From contig NC_021172.1 in assembly GCF_000230975.2 (NCBI RefSeq), forward strand, positions 3,720,001 through 3,784,000: a stretch of DNA of 64,000 nt. The letters are read 5' to 3'. This DNA is from Hyphomicrobium denitrificans 1NES1. GTDB lineage: Bacteria > Pseudomonadota > Alphaproteobacteria > Rhizobiales > Hyphomicrobiaceae. The notes under the pieces are model-generated. The model did no database searches. It was given only the letters and a program-made list of their open reading frames with translations, and was not told where the DNA came from. Below, in pieces: positions 39,548 to 47,950 of the stretch. Each line of letters starts with the position of its first letter. Position 1 is the first letter of the stretch. Both the position numbers and the translations under genes were made by a program.

Positions 39548-40549
39548 TTAGCTTCGCGGCTGCGGTTCGACGAACAGTTCGCTTGAGAAATAGCGCTCCG
39601 CCGACGAGGGCGCGAACGTCACGATCGTCTTGCCTGCGTATTCCGGCCTTTCCGCGACCGAGATCGCAGCCGCGACGTTGGCTCCGGTCGAAATGCCGCC
39701 AGGGATGCCTTCGACCTTTGCGACCATACGTGAAACTTCGAATGATGTTTCGCTGGAAACTGTCACGACTTCGTCGATCAGATCGGTTTCGAGGTTCACT
39801 GGAATGAATCCGGCCCCGAGGCCCTGGATTTTGTGCGGGCCTTTAGGCTGGCCGGAGATCACAGCGCTGGTTGTCGGCTCGACGGCAATGACTTTGAGGC
39901 CCGGAATGCGCTTTTTGAGCACGCGGCCGCAGCCGGTCAGCGTGCCACCGGTACCGACGCCGATCACCACGGCGTCAACTTTACCCTGCGTGTCGTTATA
40001 GACTTCTTCGGCTGTCGTTTTTTCGTGAACGAGAGGGTTTGCCGGGTTGCTGAATTGTCCCGGAATGACGGCGTCTGGTAGAGATTTCGCCAGTTCTTCG
40101 GCTTTCGTCAACGCGGCGGGCATGCCGCCCGGTCCCGGCGTCAATTCCAACTCGGCGCCAAGATGGGTCAGAATCTTGCGGCGCTCGATCGACATCGTTT
40201 CCGGCATCACCAGGATGAGGCGATAACCGCGTGCCGCCGCAACGAACGCCAAGCCGATGCCGGTGTTGCCGGAGGTCGGCTCGATCAGAACGGTCCTGCC
40301 GGGTTTGATGCGTCCTTCCGCTTCGAGCGCGTCGATCATGGCGACGCCGATGCGGTCTTTGACGGATGAGAGCGGATTGAAGAATTCAAGCTTCAGGAGA
40401 ATGTCGGCCTTGAGATTTGCGGCCGCCTTGATTTTCGATAGTCGCACGAGCGGCGTATGTCCGATCGTCTCGTCGATACTCTCGTAGACGCGCCCTCGTC
40501 CCCACGTGCGCGTGGCAGCGAGTGTCTTGATCTCAAGCGTTTGTGTCAT
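39548..40549 (-). CDS. cysK: cysteine synthase A (O-acetylserine sulfhydrylase)
   Basis: PLP enzyme that makes cysteine from O-acetylserine and sulfide. The 333 residues have the PLP lysine in PLSSVKDRIGVAMI, the PTSGNTGIGLAF substrate loop and the GVGTGGTLTG phosphate-binding loop. ATG 40549 (MTQTLEIKTLAATRTWGRGR) gives an N-terminus slightly longer than the E. coli enzyme. Followed by the MoeB-like gene. Confidence 0.94.
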   Translation of the reverse strand: MTQTLEIKTLAATRTWGRGRVYESIDETIGHTPLVRLSKIKAAANLKADILLKLEFFNPLSSVKDRIGVAMIDALEAEGRIKPGRTVLIEPTSGNTGIGLAFVAAARGYRLILVMPETMSIERRKILTHLGAELELTPGPGGMPAALTKAEELAKSLPDAVIPGQFSNPANPLVHEKTTAEEVYNDTQGKVDAVVIGVGTGGTLTGCGRVLKKRIPGLKVIAVEPTTSAVISGQPKGPHKIQGLGAGFIPVNLETDLIDEVVTVSSETSFEVSRMVAKVEGIPGGISTGANVAAAISVAERPEYAGKTIVTFAPSSAERYFSSELFVEPQPRS

Positions 40550-40682
40550 TGGCTTCTCTCGGTCTTCGTTGATCTGCTGTGAGCGCATATGGGATGTGGC
40601 GGCTGTTCTCGCAGTTTCGGGGCTGGTCCTCAAGTCCTCGAAGCTGCTAACAAGCATTTAATAAGCAAAGCACTTTTCCGTC

Positions 40683-41261
40683 TTAGCGGCTTCGCGTTCT
40701 TCCTTCTTGCGGAGATTTGGATTTCTTAGGAGGCGGCTTTTTCGTAACCGCGTTTTGTTTTTTGACCTTCATTGAGGATGAGCTTGTTTTCGTTCCGGTC
40801 GAACCGAAGCCTCCGGCTCCTCGTTTCGTCGCGGTGATCTTCGCAACTTCTTGAAGATCGACGTGGGTGACCGGCGCGACGATCATCTGCGCGATCCGTT
40901 CGCCACGTTTGATCGTGAAGGCCTCTTTACCGAGATTGATCAATATGACCGAGACTTCGCCCCGATAGTCGGAATCGATCGTGCCGGGGCTGTTTAAAAC
41001 AGTAATTCCGAATTTCGCCGCGAGTCCGGATCGCGGCCTGACCTGAGCTTCATTTCCCGGCGGCAATTCGAAAATCAATCCGGTTGGGACGAGCACGCGG
41101 TCGCCCGGCAGGAGTATCACCGGGTTATCGGCAGGAACGGCGGCAACGAGATCGAAACCTGCAGCTTCTGCCGTTTGATAGGCGGGCAAGGAAAGATCTT
41201 CGGCGTGCTGCAAACGCCGGATATTGACCTTGGTTTTTACGGGCTGGCGGGGCCGGCTCAT
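40683..41261 (-). CDS. dut: deoxyuridine 5'-triphosphate nucleotidohydrolase (dUTPase)
   Basis: Hydrolyses dUTP to keep uracil out of DNA. All five dUTPase motifs are visible: [38 protein letters not shown] and the C-terminal [10 protein letters not shown]. At 192 residues it is about 40 longer than usual because of a Lys/Ser-rich tail after motif 5 ([20 protein letters not shown]). The start overlaps the coaBC stop by 4 bases. Confidence 0.95.
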   Translation of the reverse strand: MSRPRQPVKTKVNIRRLQHAEDLSLPAYQTAEAAGFDLVAAVPADNPVILLPGDRVLVPTGLIFELPPGNEAQVRPRSGLAAKFGITVLNSPGTIDSDYRGEVSVILINLGKEAFTIKRGERIAQMIVAPVTHVDLQEVAKITATKRGAGGFGSTGTKTSSSSMKVKKQNAVTKKPPPKKSKSPQEGRTRSR

Positions 41262-42493
41262 TCGGCGGCGGCTCGCTTCAGACTCGCCAGATGTTTGGCG
41301 GCGCGTTCGACGATTTTGGCGGCGACGTCGGCTTTGGTCATCTCAGGCCAGCTTTCAACGCCAGCACTCGTCAAGAGATGAACAGTGTTGCGATCGCCGC
41401 CCATGATGCCCGTTTGCGGCGATACGTCGTTTGCAACGATCCAATCGGCGCCCTTGGACTTCAGCTTCTTTTTCGCATGAACTAGGACATCGTGCGTCTC
41501 GGCGGCGAAGCCGACGACGAGGGCTGGGCGTCCTTTGCTCCTTTGCGCAATTGCTTTCAGAATATCGGGATTTTCGGCGAGGGACAGAGCTGGTGGGGCG
41601 TTCGAAGCGGACTTCTTGATTTTGGATACGCTCGGTGCGGCGACGCGCCAATCGGCGACGGCCGCTGCAAATATGGCGATATCGGCCGGAAGTGCGGCTT
41701 CGACCGCCTCAAGCATTTCTTTCGCCGTCGTCACGCGGACGACGCGAACGCCCGGCGGGTCGGCGATCGATACCGGGCCAGATACAAGCGTGACGTCCGC
41801 GCCAAGCTTTGCCGCTGCCATGGCCAGCTCACACCCTTGCTTTCCCGACGAGCGGTTCGCGATGTAGCGCACCGGATCGATAGGTTCGTGGGTCGGTCCG
41901 CTCGTGATGATGACGTGGCGTCCGGCGAGAGGCTTATTTTCAGAGCCGGAAGAAAAATGGTTTTCGATGGCGGTGAGCAGGTCTGGCACTTCAACGAGCC
42001 GTCCGGGCCCGGCTTCGCCGCGCTCCGCCATCTCTCCGACTGCAGGACCGATGAAACGGATGCCGTCGCGCTTGAGCTGTTCGACGTTGCGGCGCGTCGC
42101 CGGATTGAGCCACATGTGCGGGTTCATTGCCGGCGCAACGAGCACGGACTTGTCCGTTGCGAGTAGGATCGCGGTCGCGAGGTCGTCGGCGTGTCCGCCC
42201 GCCATACGCGCGATTAGGTCGGCGGTTGCCGGTGCGGCAATAACCAGATCGGAATCGCGAGCCAACCGGATGTGTCCGATCTCACGCTCGTCATCGAGAT
42301 CGAAAAGATCGGTAAAGACACGTTCATTGGTCAGCGCCGCGACAGAAAGGGGTGTGACGAATTGCTGGGCAGCCTTGGTCATCACGACACGAACGTGATG
42401 GCCGCGTTCTCTCAGGCGCCGGATGAGATCCAGGCACTTGTAAGCCGCGATGCCGCCGCCGATGATCAGTAAAATCCGTTTCGCCGAGGACAA
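41258..42493 (-). CDS. coaBC: bifunctional phosphopantothenoylcysteine decarboxylase/phosphopantothenate-cysteine ligase CoaBC
   Basis: Two steps of coenzyme A synthesis. The 411 residues contain the FMN-dependent CoaC domain ([38 protein letters not shown]) and the CoaB ligase domain ([28 protein letters not shown]). The coaBC-dut pair, with a 4-base overlap, is common in alphaproteobacteria. It is divergent from the copper chaperone gene. Confidence 0.95.
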   Translation of the reverse strand: MSSAKRILLIIGGGIAAYKCLDLIRRLRERGHHVRVVMTKAAQQFVTPLSVAALTNERVFTDLFDLDDEREIGHIRLARDSDLVIAAPATADLIARMAGGHADDLATAILLATDKSVLVAPAMNPHMWLNPATRRNVEQLKRDGIRFIGPAVGEMAERGEAGPGRLVEVPDLLTAIENHFSSGSENKPLAGRHVIITSGPTHEPIDPVRYIANRSSGKQGCELAMAAAKLGADVTLVSGPVSIADPPGVRVVRVTTAKEMLEAVEAALPADIAIFAAAVADWRVAAPSVSKIKKSASNAPPALSLAENPDILKAIAQRSKGRPALVVGFAAETHDVLVHAKKKLKSKGADWIVANDVSPQTGIMGGDRNTVHLLTSAGVESWPEMTKADVAAKIVERAAKHLASLKRAAAE

Positions 42494-42539
42494 CTCTGTA
42501 AAGCCCTATGAGGACGCAAGAGGCCAAGACTTTATCATA

Positions 42540-42555
42540 TTCCGGCCGGCCGGAA
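42540..42555. repeat. 16-bp perfect palindrome in the coaBC/PCuAC divergent region
   Basis: TTCCGGCCGGCCGGAA at 42540-42555, an exact palindrome 46 bases upstream of coaBC and about 109 bases upstream of the PCuAC gene. It could be an operator for a dimeric regulator. No T-run follows on either strand. Confidence 0.5.
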
Positions 42556-42663
42556 GTTAAGGCAGTTGAGGCGACAACCGAGCCTTGCGCGCGATTCTGC
42601 ATGACCCAACGGCACCATCCCGCCTATATCCGCCCTAACCATTCCATTTTGGAGGCGTCACCC

Positions 42664-43209
42664 ATGCGCTTTAGATTTCTGCTTTTGAGCTTAATGGCTC
42701 TACTGCCTGCCGCGGCCCACGGTCAGGGGGCCACGAGCAAGGGCGTCACCGTCGCGAACGCTTGGGCGCGAGCGACACCGGGCGGTGCAACCATCGGCGC
42801 GGCCTTTCTCGAAATCCGGACGGACAAGAATACCTCGGACCGGTTAACCGCCGTTTCGTCGTCCGTCGCCGACAAGGCCGAGGTTCATTCAAGCTCGATG
42901 CAAAACGGGGTCATGAAAATGCGCCGCCTGGACGCGATCGATCTGAAGCCTGGCGAGACGTTGGTTTTGAAGCCGATGGGGGACCACATCATGCTCTTCG
43001 ACTTGAAGCAGCCCCTGAAGGAAGGCGATACCGTCGATTTGACGCTGACCTTCGAGAAAGCCGGTCCCATTGGTGTCAAGGCGGGTGTCAAAGGGATGGC
43101 GGACATGGGTCCGCAAGGGGTCCACCATCATTCCGGCGGCAACATGGACTCAATGTCGCATGACGGAATGATGTCACCTGATCAAACGCACGGCGACATG
43201 CATCATTGA
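42664..43209 (+). CDS. periplasmic copper chaperone PCuAC
   Basis: Delivers Cu(I) to cytochrome oxidase assembly in the periplasm. The 181 residues start with a signal peptide (MRFRFLLLSLMALLPAAAHG). The copper motif H-x10-M-x21-H-x-M is exact: His75, Met86, His108, Met110. A His/Met-rich tail (HHHSGGNMDSMSHDGMM and on) may bind extra copper. ATG 42664 follows a GGAGG ribosome site. No cytochrome oxidase or Sco gene lies nearby. Confidence 0.92.
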   Translation: MRFRFLLLSLMALLPAAAHGQGATSKGVTVANAWARATPGGATIGAAFLEIRTDKNTSDRLTAVSSSVADKAEVHSSSMQNGVMKMRRLDAIDLKPGETLVLKPMGDHIMLFDLKQPLKEGDTVDLTLTFEKAGPIGVKAGVKGMADMGPQGVHHHSGGNMDSMSHDGMMSPDQTHGDMHH

Positions 43210-43633
43210 GAGCATTCTCCGTGATCGGACTTTCCGCGAGTGCGACGAATTTTTTATGTCGCGCGGTTACTTGACGCAGAGCGAATGATGGTACATGGTG
43301 CGCGCGCTCACGACGGCCGGACCGGTCGTGGGTTTCAAACAAAACGAATAAAGGTCCAAGTCTAGGGACGAAACTATTGGGGTGGTGCGCTTGGCGCGCC
43401 GCCCCAATTCAATTTTGGCCTTTGCTCGCGTCCTAAAGGCGCGCTCAGAGCGCGACACGTGTCCTGCAGCGGACAACCTTCGGTGACGCACGTGCAGTGT
43501 GTGCCTAACTCGCCTTTCCCGGCGACTATCGCCAAAATTCTGCACACCTCGCGCCCAGCCGCCTTGATCGGGGCGTCTTTCTCGCGGCAATAACGCCCGC
43601 TGTTAGGCTACCATCCGAGCAGAAGGGGAGAAG
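43210..43633. other. 424-base intergenic region with a strong hairpin
   Basis: No convincing gene. A 107-residue minus-strand frame (43267-43590) is Arg-rich, has no recognisable motif and looks like a shadow frame. The region holds a long hairpin at 43377-43407 and several shorter inverted repeats (for example GTCC-tgcagc-GGAC near 43460). The symporter ribosome site AGGGGAGAAG lies at its end. Confidence 0.5.
43377..43416 (+). terminator. 14-bp-stem hairpin, probable terminator or ncRNA 3' end
   Basis: 43377-43390 pairs throughout with 43394-43407 (14 bp including two G.T pairs, TTG triloop, TTGGGG/CCCCAA base). TTCAATTTT follows on the plus strand. It lies about 170 bases beyond the PCuAC stop, which is far for a simple terminator, so an independent small RNA is possible. 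Confidence 0.5.
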
Positions 43634-45556
43634 ATGGGCCGACAAGGGGACATCGCTGATGCCAGCCGACCCTCACGCCGCCTCATCCTGGCGAGCGTGG
43701 CGATCTGGCTCGTCGTGGCGCTTGCGCTGCCGCTTTCGGCTCTGACTCTCAACTTCTTCCGTCTCGGTGGTTCTCCGCTCGGCTTTTGGATCGCTGCTCA
43801 AGGCGCGTTGATCGCGCTCGTCGTTCTCGCGTTCGTTTACGCCTGGCGCGCTGGAGGCCGTGCCCCTGCGGAAAACATTTGGTCGAGTTTGGCATTCGCA
43901 GGCGAAGCCGTGGGTGCCGCGACGCTCGTCGGCTTCACGGGATACATCGCAGCTATCGGATATGACGCTCTGGCGTTGCCGATTGGGCTTATTGCAGGCC
44001 TGACGTTGCTTGCGATCCTCATCGCTCCGCGGTTCGTTCTTTACCCGGTGCGGTCTATCGGCGGTTTTTTTGCCGTTCGATACGGCGGGAATTCCGCGCG
44101 CCGACTTGCCTTGCTGATTGTGGCCGCGGCGACAGCGGTTCTGCTTGCCGCCGATCTGAAAGCGGGTGCCTATGCTTTGCAGAGTCTGGCGCGAATCGAA
44201 TTTCCGGAAGCTGTGACGGCACTCGTTTTTGGTGTGGCCGCCGTCTGGCTGGTTGGCCGCGTGCTGGCGGTGCGAAAACTTGCTGGCATCGGTTTTGCGG
44301 CGATGCTCATCGGGCTGATCATCACGCTTGTGGCGATCGCGGCACGTGCCCGAGGCTGGACCATCCCGCATCTGACGCTTGGAGCGGCGCTCGAAAATCA
44401 CCTCAACCTCAATATGACGCTGGTTGTCAATCGCCTTGCCGACGTCGATGCGCTGACGCCGATGACCTCGCCCTTCCTACAGCTTTCGATGCGAAATTTT
44501 GCGGGACTTCTGCTCGCCGTTGCGCTCGGCGTGGTGGCGGCTCCGCATCTTCTTGGGCGGCATGTTTCGCAATCGGTCGTCGCGCCGGGAGGGGCGGTGC
44601 GCCGTACGGCGTTGGCGCTGATCGGGGTTGCTGTCGTCGTAGCAAGCCTGCCGCCGCTTGCCGTTTATAGTCGTGTCGCTTTCGAGACGGTGCTGGCTAA
44701 GGGCATCGAAGACGCAGTCATTCCCAATAAGTTTGCCGAGGCCAGCGAACTCGGATGGGTCAAAATCTGCGACAGGAATTCGGGCAACGTTGCCGACCTT
44801 GCTGCAGCGTGCGCCAAGGCACCCGAGCAGCGCGGATTTCTAAGGCTCCAGGATCTCACATTCTCGACGGACGGGTTCGTCGTCGCTGCGCCGTTCATGG
44901 CGGGTCTCGATCGTTTCTTGCAGTATCCGCTGCTATTGGCCGTTCTGATTGCGACGCTCCTAATGGGCCATGCGCTTCTCGCCAGCCTCGTCGATGCCGA
45001 TGCGGAAGTCAGAAAAAATTCGTCACAACGAGATTTGGATTTTCGTTCAGCGACAATCGGCGCCAGCGTGCTTGCGCTGGGGGCCATTATCGCGAGCGTG
45101 TCGACGATCGGGAGCGGCTTGCTTTTGGCGGAGGGATTCGCATTGCTCGCTGCCGGTCTTTTCGTGCCGATCGTTCTAGGCCTTTATTGGCGGCATATGA
45201 ATTCTGCGGGCGCCGTCGCCGCAATGGCGGCGGGTACGTTCATTGCAGCGGCTTATCTGCTCGGTGTCCACGTCTGGCCGGTCGAGTTCTTCCGAATCTC
45301 CGGCGGGCTGTCGGATGCGGGAGCCGAAGCGGTGCAGAGATTTGCCGACCTCGATACGGCTGTCACTCTTGCGGTCGATCCACAGTCACAGGCGGCGGCG
45401 TGGACTGCTTTGCGGGAGCACGCGGCAACGCTTGCCAACTGGGGTGGGTTGAAGCCCGCCGCGATCGTACTGGTGGCGGTGCCGCTCGGGTTTGTCGTTG
45501 CGATTGCTGTCAGCCTTCTTGTCCGGGATCGAAAGACGGCGCGTCCCGCGCGCTAA
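43634..45556 (+). CDS. sodium:solute symporter family protein with fused DUF4212-like N-terminus
   Basis: A 640-residue polytopic membrane protein with about 13 hydrophobic segments. The N-terminal ~75 residues (ALTLNFFRLGGSPLGFWIAA, then ALIALVVLAFVYAWRAG) resemble the small-subunit DUF4212 family, normally a separate ~90-residue protein encoded before an SSS symporter. The rest (LAFAGEAVGAATLVGFTGYI, AIGYDALALPIGLIAGLTLL, then GGFFAVRYGG) fits the SSS family of the acetate-permease/VC_2705 type. A region at about 370-430 is a large hydrophilic loop. The substrate is unknown; carboxylates such as acetate are possible. It precedes glpD by 68 bases. Confidence 0.78.
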   Translation: MGRQGDIADASRPSRRLILASVAIWLVVALALPLSALTLNFFRLGGSPLGFWIAAQGALIALVVLAFVYAWRAGGRAPAENIWSSLAFAGEAVGAATLVGFTGYIAAIGYDALALPIGLIAGLTLLAILIAPRFVLYPVRSIGGFFAVRYGGNSARRLALLIVAAATAVLLAADLKAGAYALQSLARIEFPEAVTALVFGVAAVWLVGRVLAVRKLAGIGFAAMLIGLIITLVAIAARARGWTIPHLTLGAALENHLNLNMTLVVNRLADVDALTPMTSPFLQLSMRNFAGLLLAVALGVVAAPHLLGRHVSQSVVAPGGAVRRTALALIGVAVVVASLPPLAVYSRVAFETVLAKGIEDAVIPNKFAEASELGWVKICDRNSGNVADLAAACAKAPEQRGFLRLQDLTFSTDGFVVAAPFMAGLDRFLQYPLLLAVLIATLLMGHALLASLVDADAEVRKNSSQRDLDFRSATIGASVLALGAIIASVSTIGSGLLLAEGFALLAAGLFVPIVLGLYWRHMNSAGAVAAMAAGTFIAAAYLLGVHVWPVEFFRISGGLSDAGAEAVQRFADLDTAVTLAVDPQSQAAAWTALREHAATLANWGGLKPAAIVLVAVPLGFVVAIAVSLLVRDRKTARPAR

Positions 45557-45624
45557 GCCTTCGCGCACGGAGCCGAGTCATCTAAGCTCGTTTGTAGACG
45601 GACGATGCGGAGCGGCGTCAACGG

Positions 45625-47121
45625 ATGTCGTACGAGATCTACGATCTGGTCGTGATCGGCGGCGGCATCAACGGCGCCGGCATCGCAGCCGATGCTGCGA
45701 TGCGCGGGTTGCGCGTGCTATTGGCTGAAGCCGACGATTTGGCAGGCGCGACGTCGTCGGCGAGCTCGAAGCTCATTCACGGCGGGCTCAGATATCTCGA
45801 GCACTATGAATTCCGCCTCGTCCGGGAAGCATTAGCGGAACGCGAGGTTCTGCTCGCCAAGGCGCCGCACATCATCCGGCCGATGCGTTTCATTCTGCCT
45901 CATGTCGCGGGCATGCGGTCGAGAGCGTTGATCAGGGCCGGACTTTTCCTCTACGATCATCTCGCAACGCGCAGAACATTGGGCGGATCGCAGGCAATCG
46001 ATCTCGGCGCCGACCCTGCGGGTGCGCCGCTGGCGTCCAACCTGAAGCACGGGTTCAGCTACTGGGACTGCGCGGTCGACGATGCACGTCTCGTCGTTCT
46101 CAATGCCATTGCTGCGCGCGAGGCGGGTGCGCGCATCGCGACGCGAACGCCGGTTCGCGCTCTTCGTGTCGAAGGCGGGCTTTGGATCGTGACGCTTGGC
46201 GACGAAGCTCGTCACGTGGCGGCACGCGCCGTTGTCAATGCGGCGGGCCCTTGGGTCGGTGATGTGGCGCGGCTGCGGGGATCGTCCGGCGCGCGAACGG
46301 CGGATGTCCGGCTGATCAAGGGTAGCCACATCGTCGTTCCGAGAATTGCGGGTGCGTGCGACGCGTACACCTTGCAAAACTTCGATGGCCGCGTCGTGTT
46401 TGCATTGCCTTTCGAAGCCGACTTCACGCTGATCGGTACGACTGAACAGCCGCAGACGCAAAATCCACGCATGGCGAGCGTGACGGCAGAGGAGGAAACC
46501 TACCTTCTCGACGCCGCAAATCGGTATTTCCGCGTTTCGCTGAAACGTGAGCAGATTATCTGGCGATTTGCAGGCGTCCGGCCGCTCGACGATGACGGCA
46601 GCGACAACGCTTCTGCGATTACCAGGGATTATCGCCTCGTCGTTGAATCCGATGGGACGCCACCGATCCTGCATGTCATCGGCGGGAAGATCACGACCTA
46701 TCGAAAGCTCGCGGAATCGGCGCTCGATCTTCTTGGAGCATACTTTCCGGCAGCGGGTTCGTGTTCGACTAAGACTGCACCGCTTCCCGGCGGCGATTTC
46801 GAGGGTGGCACGTTCGAAGCGTGGTTCGACGATTTCGCTCGCACCAATGCCGGTTTTGGAAGAAACACGCTGCTGCGGCTTGCGCGCCGGTATGGCACGC
46901 AAACAGCCCGTGTCATCGAGGGCGCGTTATCGGAACGTGATCTTGGGAAAGATTTCGGCGCGGGTTTAAGCGCCGGAGAGATCGCGTATCTCAAATCCGA
47001 GGAATGGGCGGAAACGGCCGACGACATTCTCTGGCGGCGGACGAAAACGGGCCTGCACATTGCTCCGGAGGCGCGTTCAAGCGCCGCCGATGCGATACAG
47101 TCTTACCTTGATACGTCGTGA
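45625..47121 (+). CDS. glpD: aerobic glycerol-3-phosphate dehydrogenase
   Basis: Membrane-associated FAD enzyme oxidising glycerol 3-phosphate to DHAP and feeding electrons to quinone. The 498 residues show the FAD-binding DLVVIGGGINGAGIAADAAM, the signature SSKLIHGGLRYLEHYEFRLV, VNAAGPWVGDVA and the C-terminal GGKITTYRKLAESAL. No glpK, glpF or GlpR is adjacent, so it may serve phospholipid-derived G3P. Confidence 0.94.
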   Translation: MSYEIYDLVVIGGGINGAGIAADAAMRGLRVLLAEADDLAGATSSASSKLIHGGLRYLEHYEFRLVREALAEREVLLAKAPHIIRPMRFILPHVAGMRSRALIRAGLFLYDHLATRRTLGGSQAIDLGADPAGAPLASNLKHGFSYWDCAVDDARLVVLNAIAAREAGARIATRTPVRALRVEGGLWIVTLGDEARHVAARAVVNAAGPWVGDVARLRGSSGARTADVRLIKGSHIVVPRIAGACDAYTLQNFDGRVVFALPFEADFTLIGTTEQPQTQNPRMASVTAEEETYLLDAANRYFRVSLKREQIIWRFAGVRPLDDDGSDNASAITRDYRLVVESDGTPPILHVIGGKITTYRKLAESALDLLGAYFPAAGSCSTKTAPLPGGDFEGGTFEAWFDDFARTNAGFGRNTLLRLARRYGTQTARVIEGALSERDLGKDFGAGLSAGEIAYLKSEEWAETADDILWRRTKTGLHIAPEARSSAADAIQSYLDTS

Positions 47122-47138
47122 GCGTCTCGCGCTTGGGA

Positions 47139-47663
47139 TCACATCAAACGGCGGCGCTTGGCGCGAAGTGCGCACGTCGCCGGACAGACGGACTCGGGGC
47201 ACAACAACTGGTTCGCCTTGCGAAGCGCTGCGGCGAGGGCCTGAGCGCCGTTGAGCGTGTCGCCGATGTCATCCGAGCCGATCAATGCCGCCGCCGAGGC
47301 CGTCAACGCCTGGCGCTCGTCGTGTTGACATGCTGCGATGATCGAAATTGCCAGACATTCGTCACGGCAGAAGCTGCGGCAGCCGGACGGTGAAATTTCG
47401 ATGTCGCGCTGGGCGTTGGCTTTGACGGCGCGAACGAATTTGGACAGGTCGAGAAGCAGGGCTTTCGCGTGCTCCGGACCGAGAATACCTGAGAACGAGT
47501 TCCAGGCATCTTCCCAACACTTGATGTCGCCCGTCGAAAGGCCCGCGAGCCAGCATCGAAAGCCGACGCCGACGAGTCGCTCGGGCGCTTTCGCGGGGAG
47601 CGGCACGACTTTCGCTGTCGGACGCGCCGTATCGGTTCGGGTGCTCAGTGAAGAACTAGCCAT
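47139..47663 (-). CDS. conserved Cys-rich hypothetical protein
   Basis: A 174-residue soluble protein without signal peptide or membrane segment. Eight cysteines cluster in GCRSFCRDECLAISIIAACQ and in LLCPESVCPATCALRAKRRR, spacings that could bind a metal or iron-sulfur cluster. The middle (FRCWLAGLSTGDIKCWEDAW) looks like a compact helical domain. I recall similar hypothetical proteins in Hyphomicrobiales but no assigned function. The coding frame is supported by sensible composition; the gene is convergent with glpD. Confidence 0.75.
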   Translation of the reverse strand: MASSSLSTRTDTARPTAKVVPLPAKAPERLVGVGFRCWLAGLSTGDIKCWEDAWNSFSGILGPEHAKALLLDLSKFVRAVKANAQRDIEISPSGCRSFCRDECLAISIIAACQHDERQALTASAAALIGSDDIGDTLNGAQALAAALRKANQLLCPESVCPATCALRAKRRRLM

Positions 47664-47950
47664 GAAAGCGTTCCTCCGTCGGCTGAGCCGGTCGAGGAAG
47701 ACGGCTATTCGCGCAACGGAGCGCGCAAGAAATTCGTTTCATCATCTGCTCCAATATGCGGGGTTCAAGGCCCCGGTATCGGGTTGGCGCCGGTCGTTGA
47801 CGCGCGATGCCGCTGCGGCACCGTAGGTGTGTGCTAACCTGATCGGAATGTGCGGGTCAACCGTTAGCGAACGGACAGCAATACATTAGAATTTTTATAA
47901 TTTTCAATTGGCTATGACTGGGAAGATTTGTCCGATCCGGGCTGGTGTTT

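Noticed and set aside
43267..43590. 107-residue minus-strand frame in the gap before the symporter gene
   Set aside because: Arg-rich, no motif, crosses the strong hairpin at 43377-43407 and has no good ribosome site. Probably non-coding.
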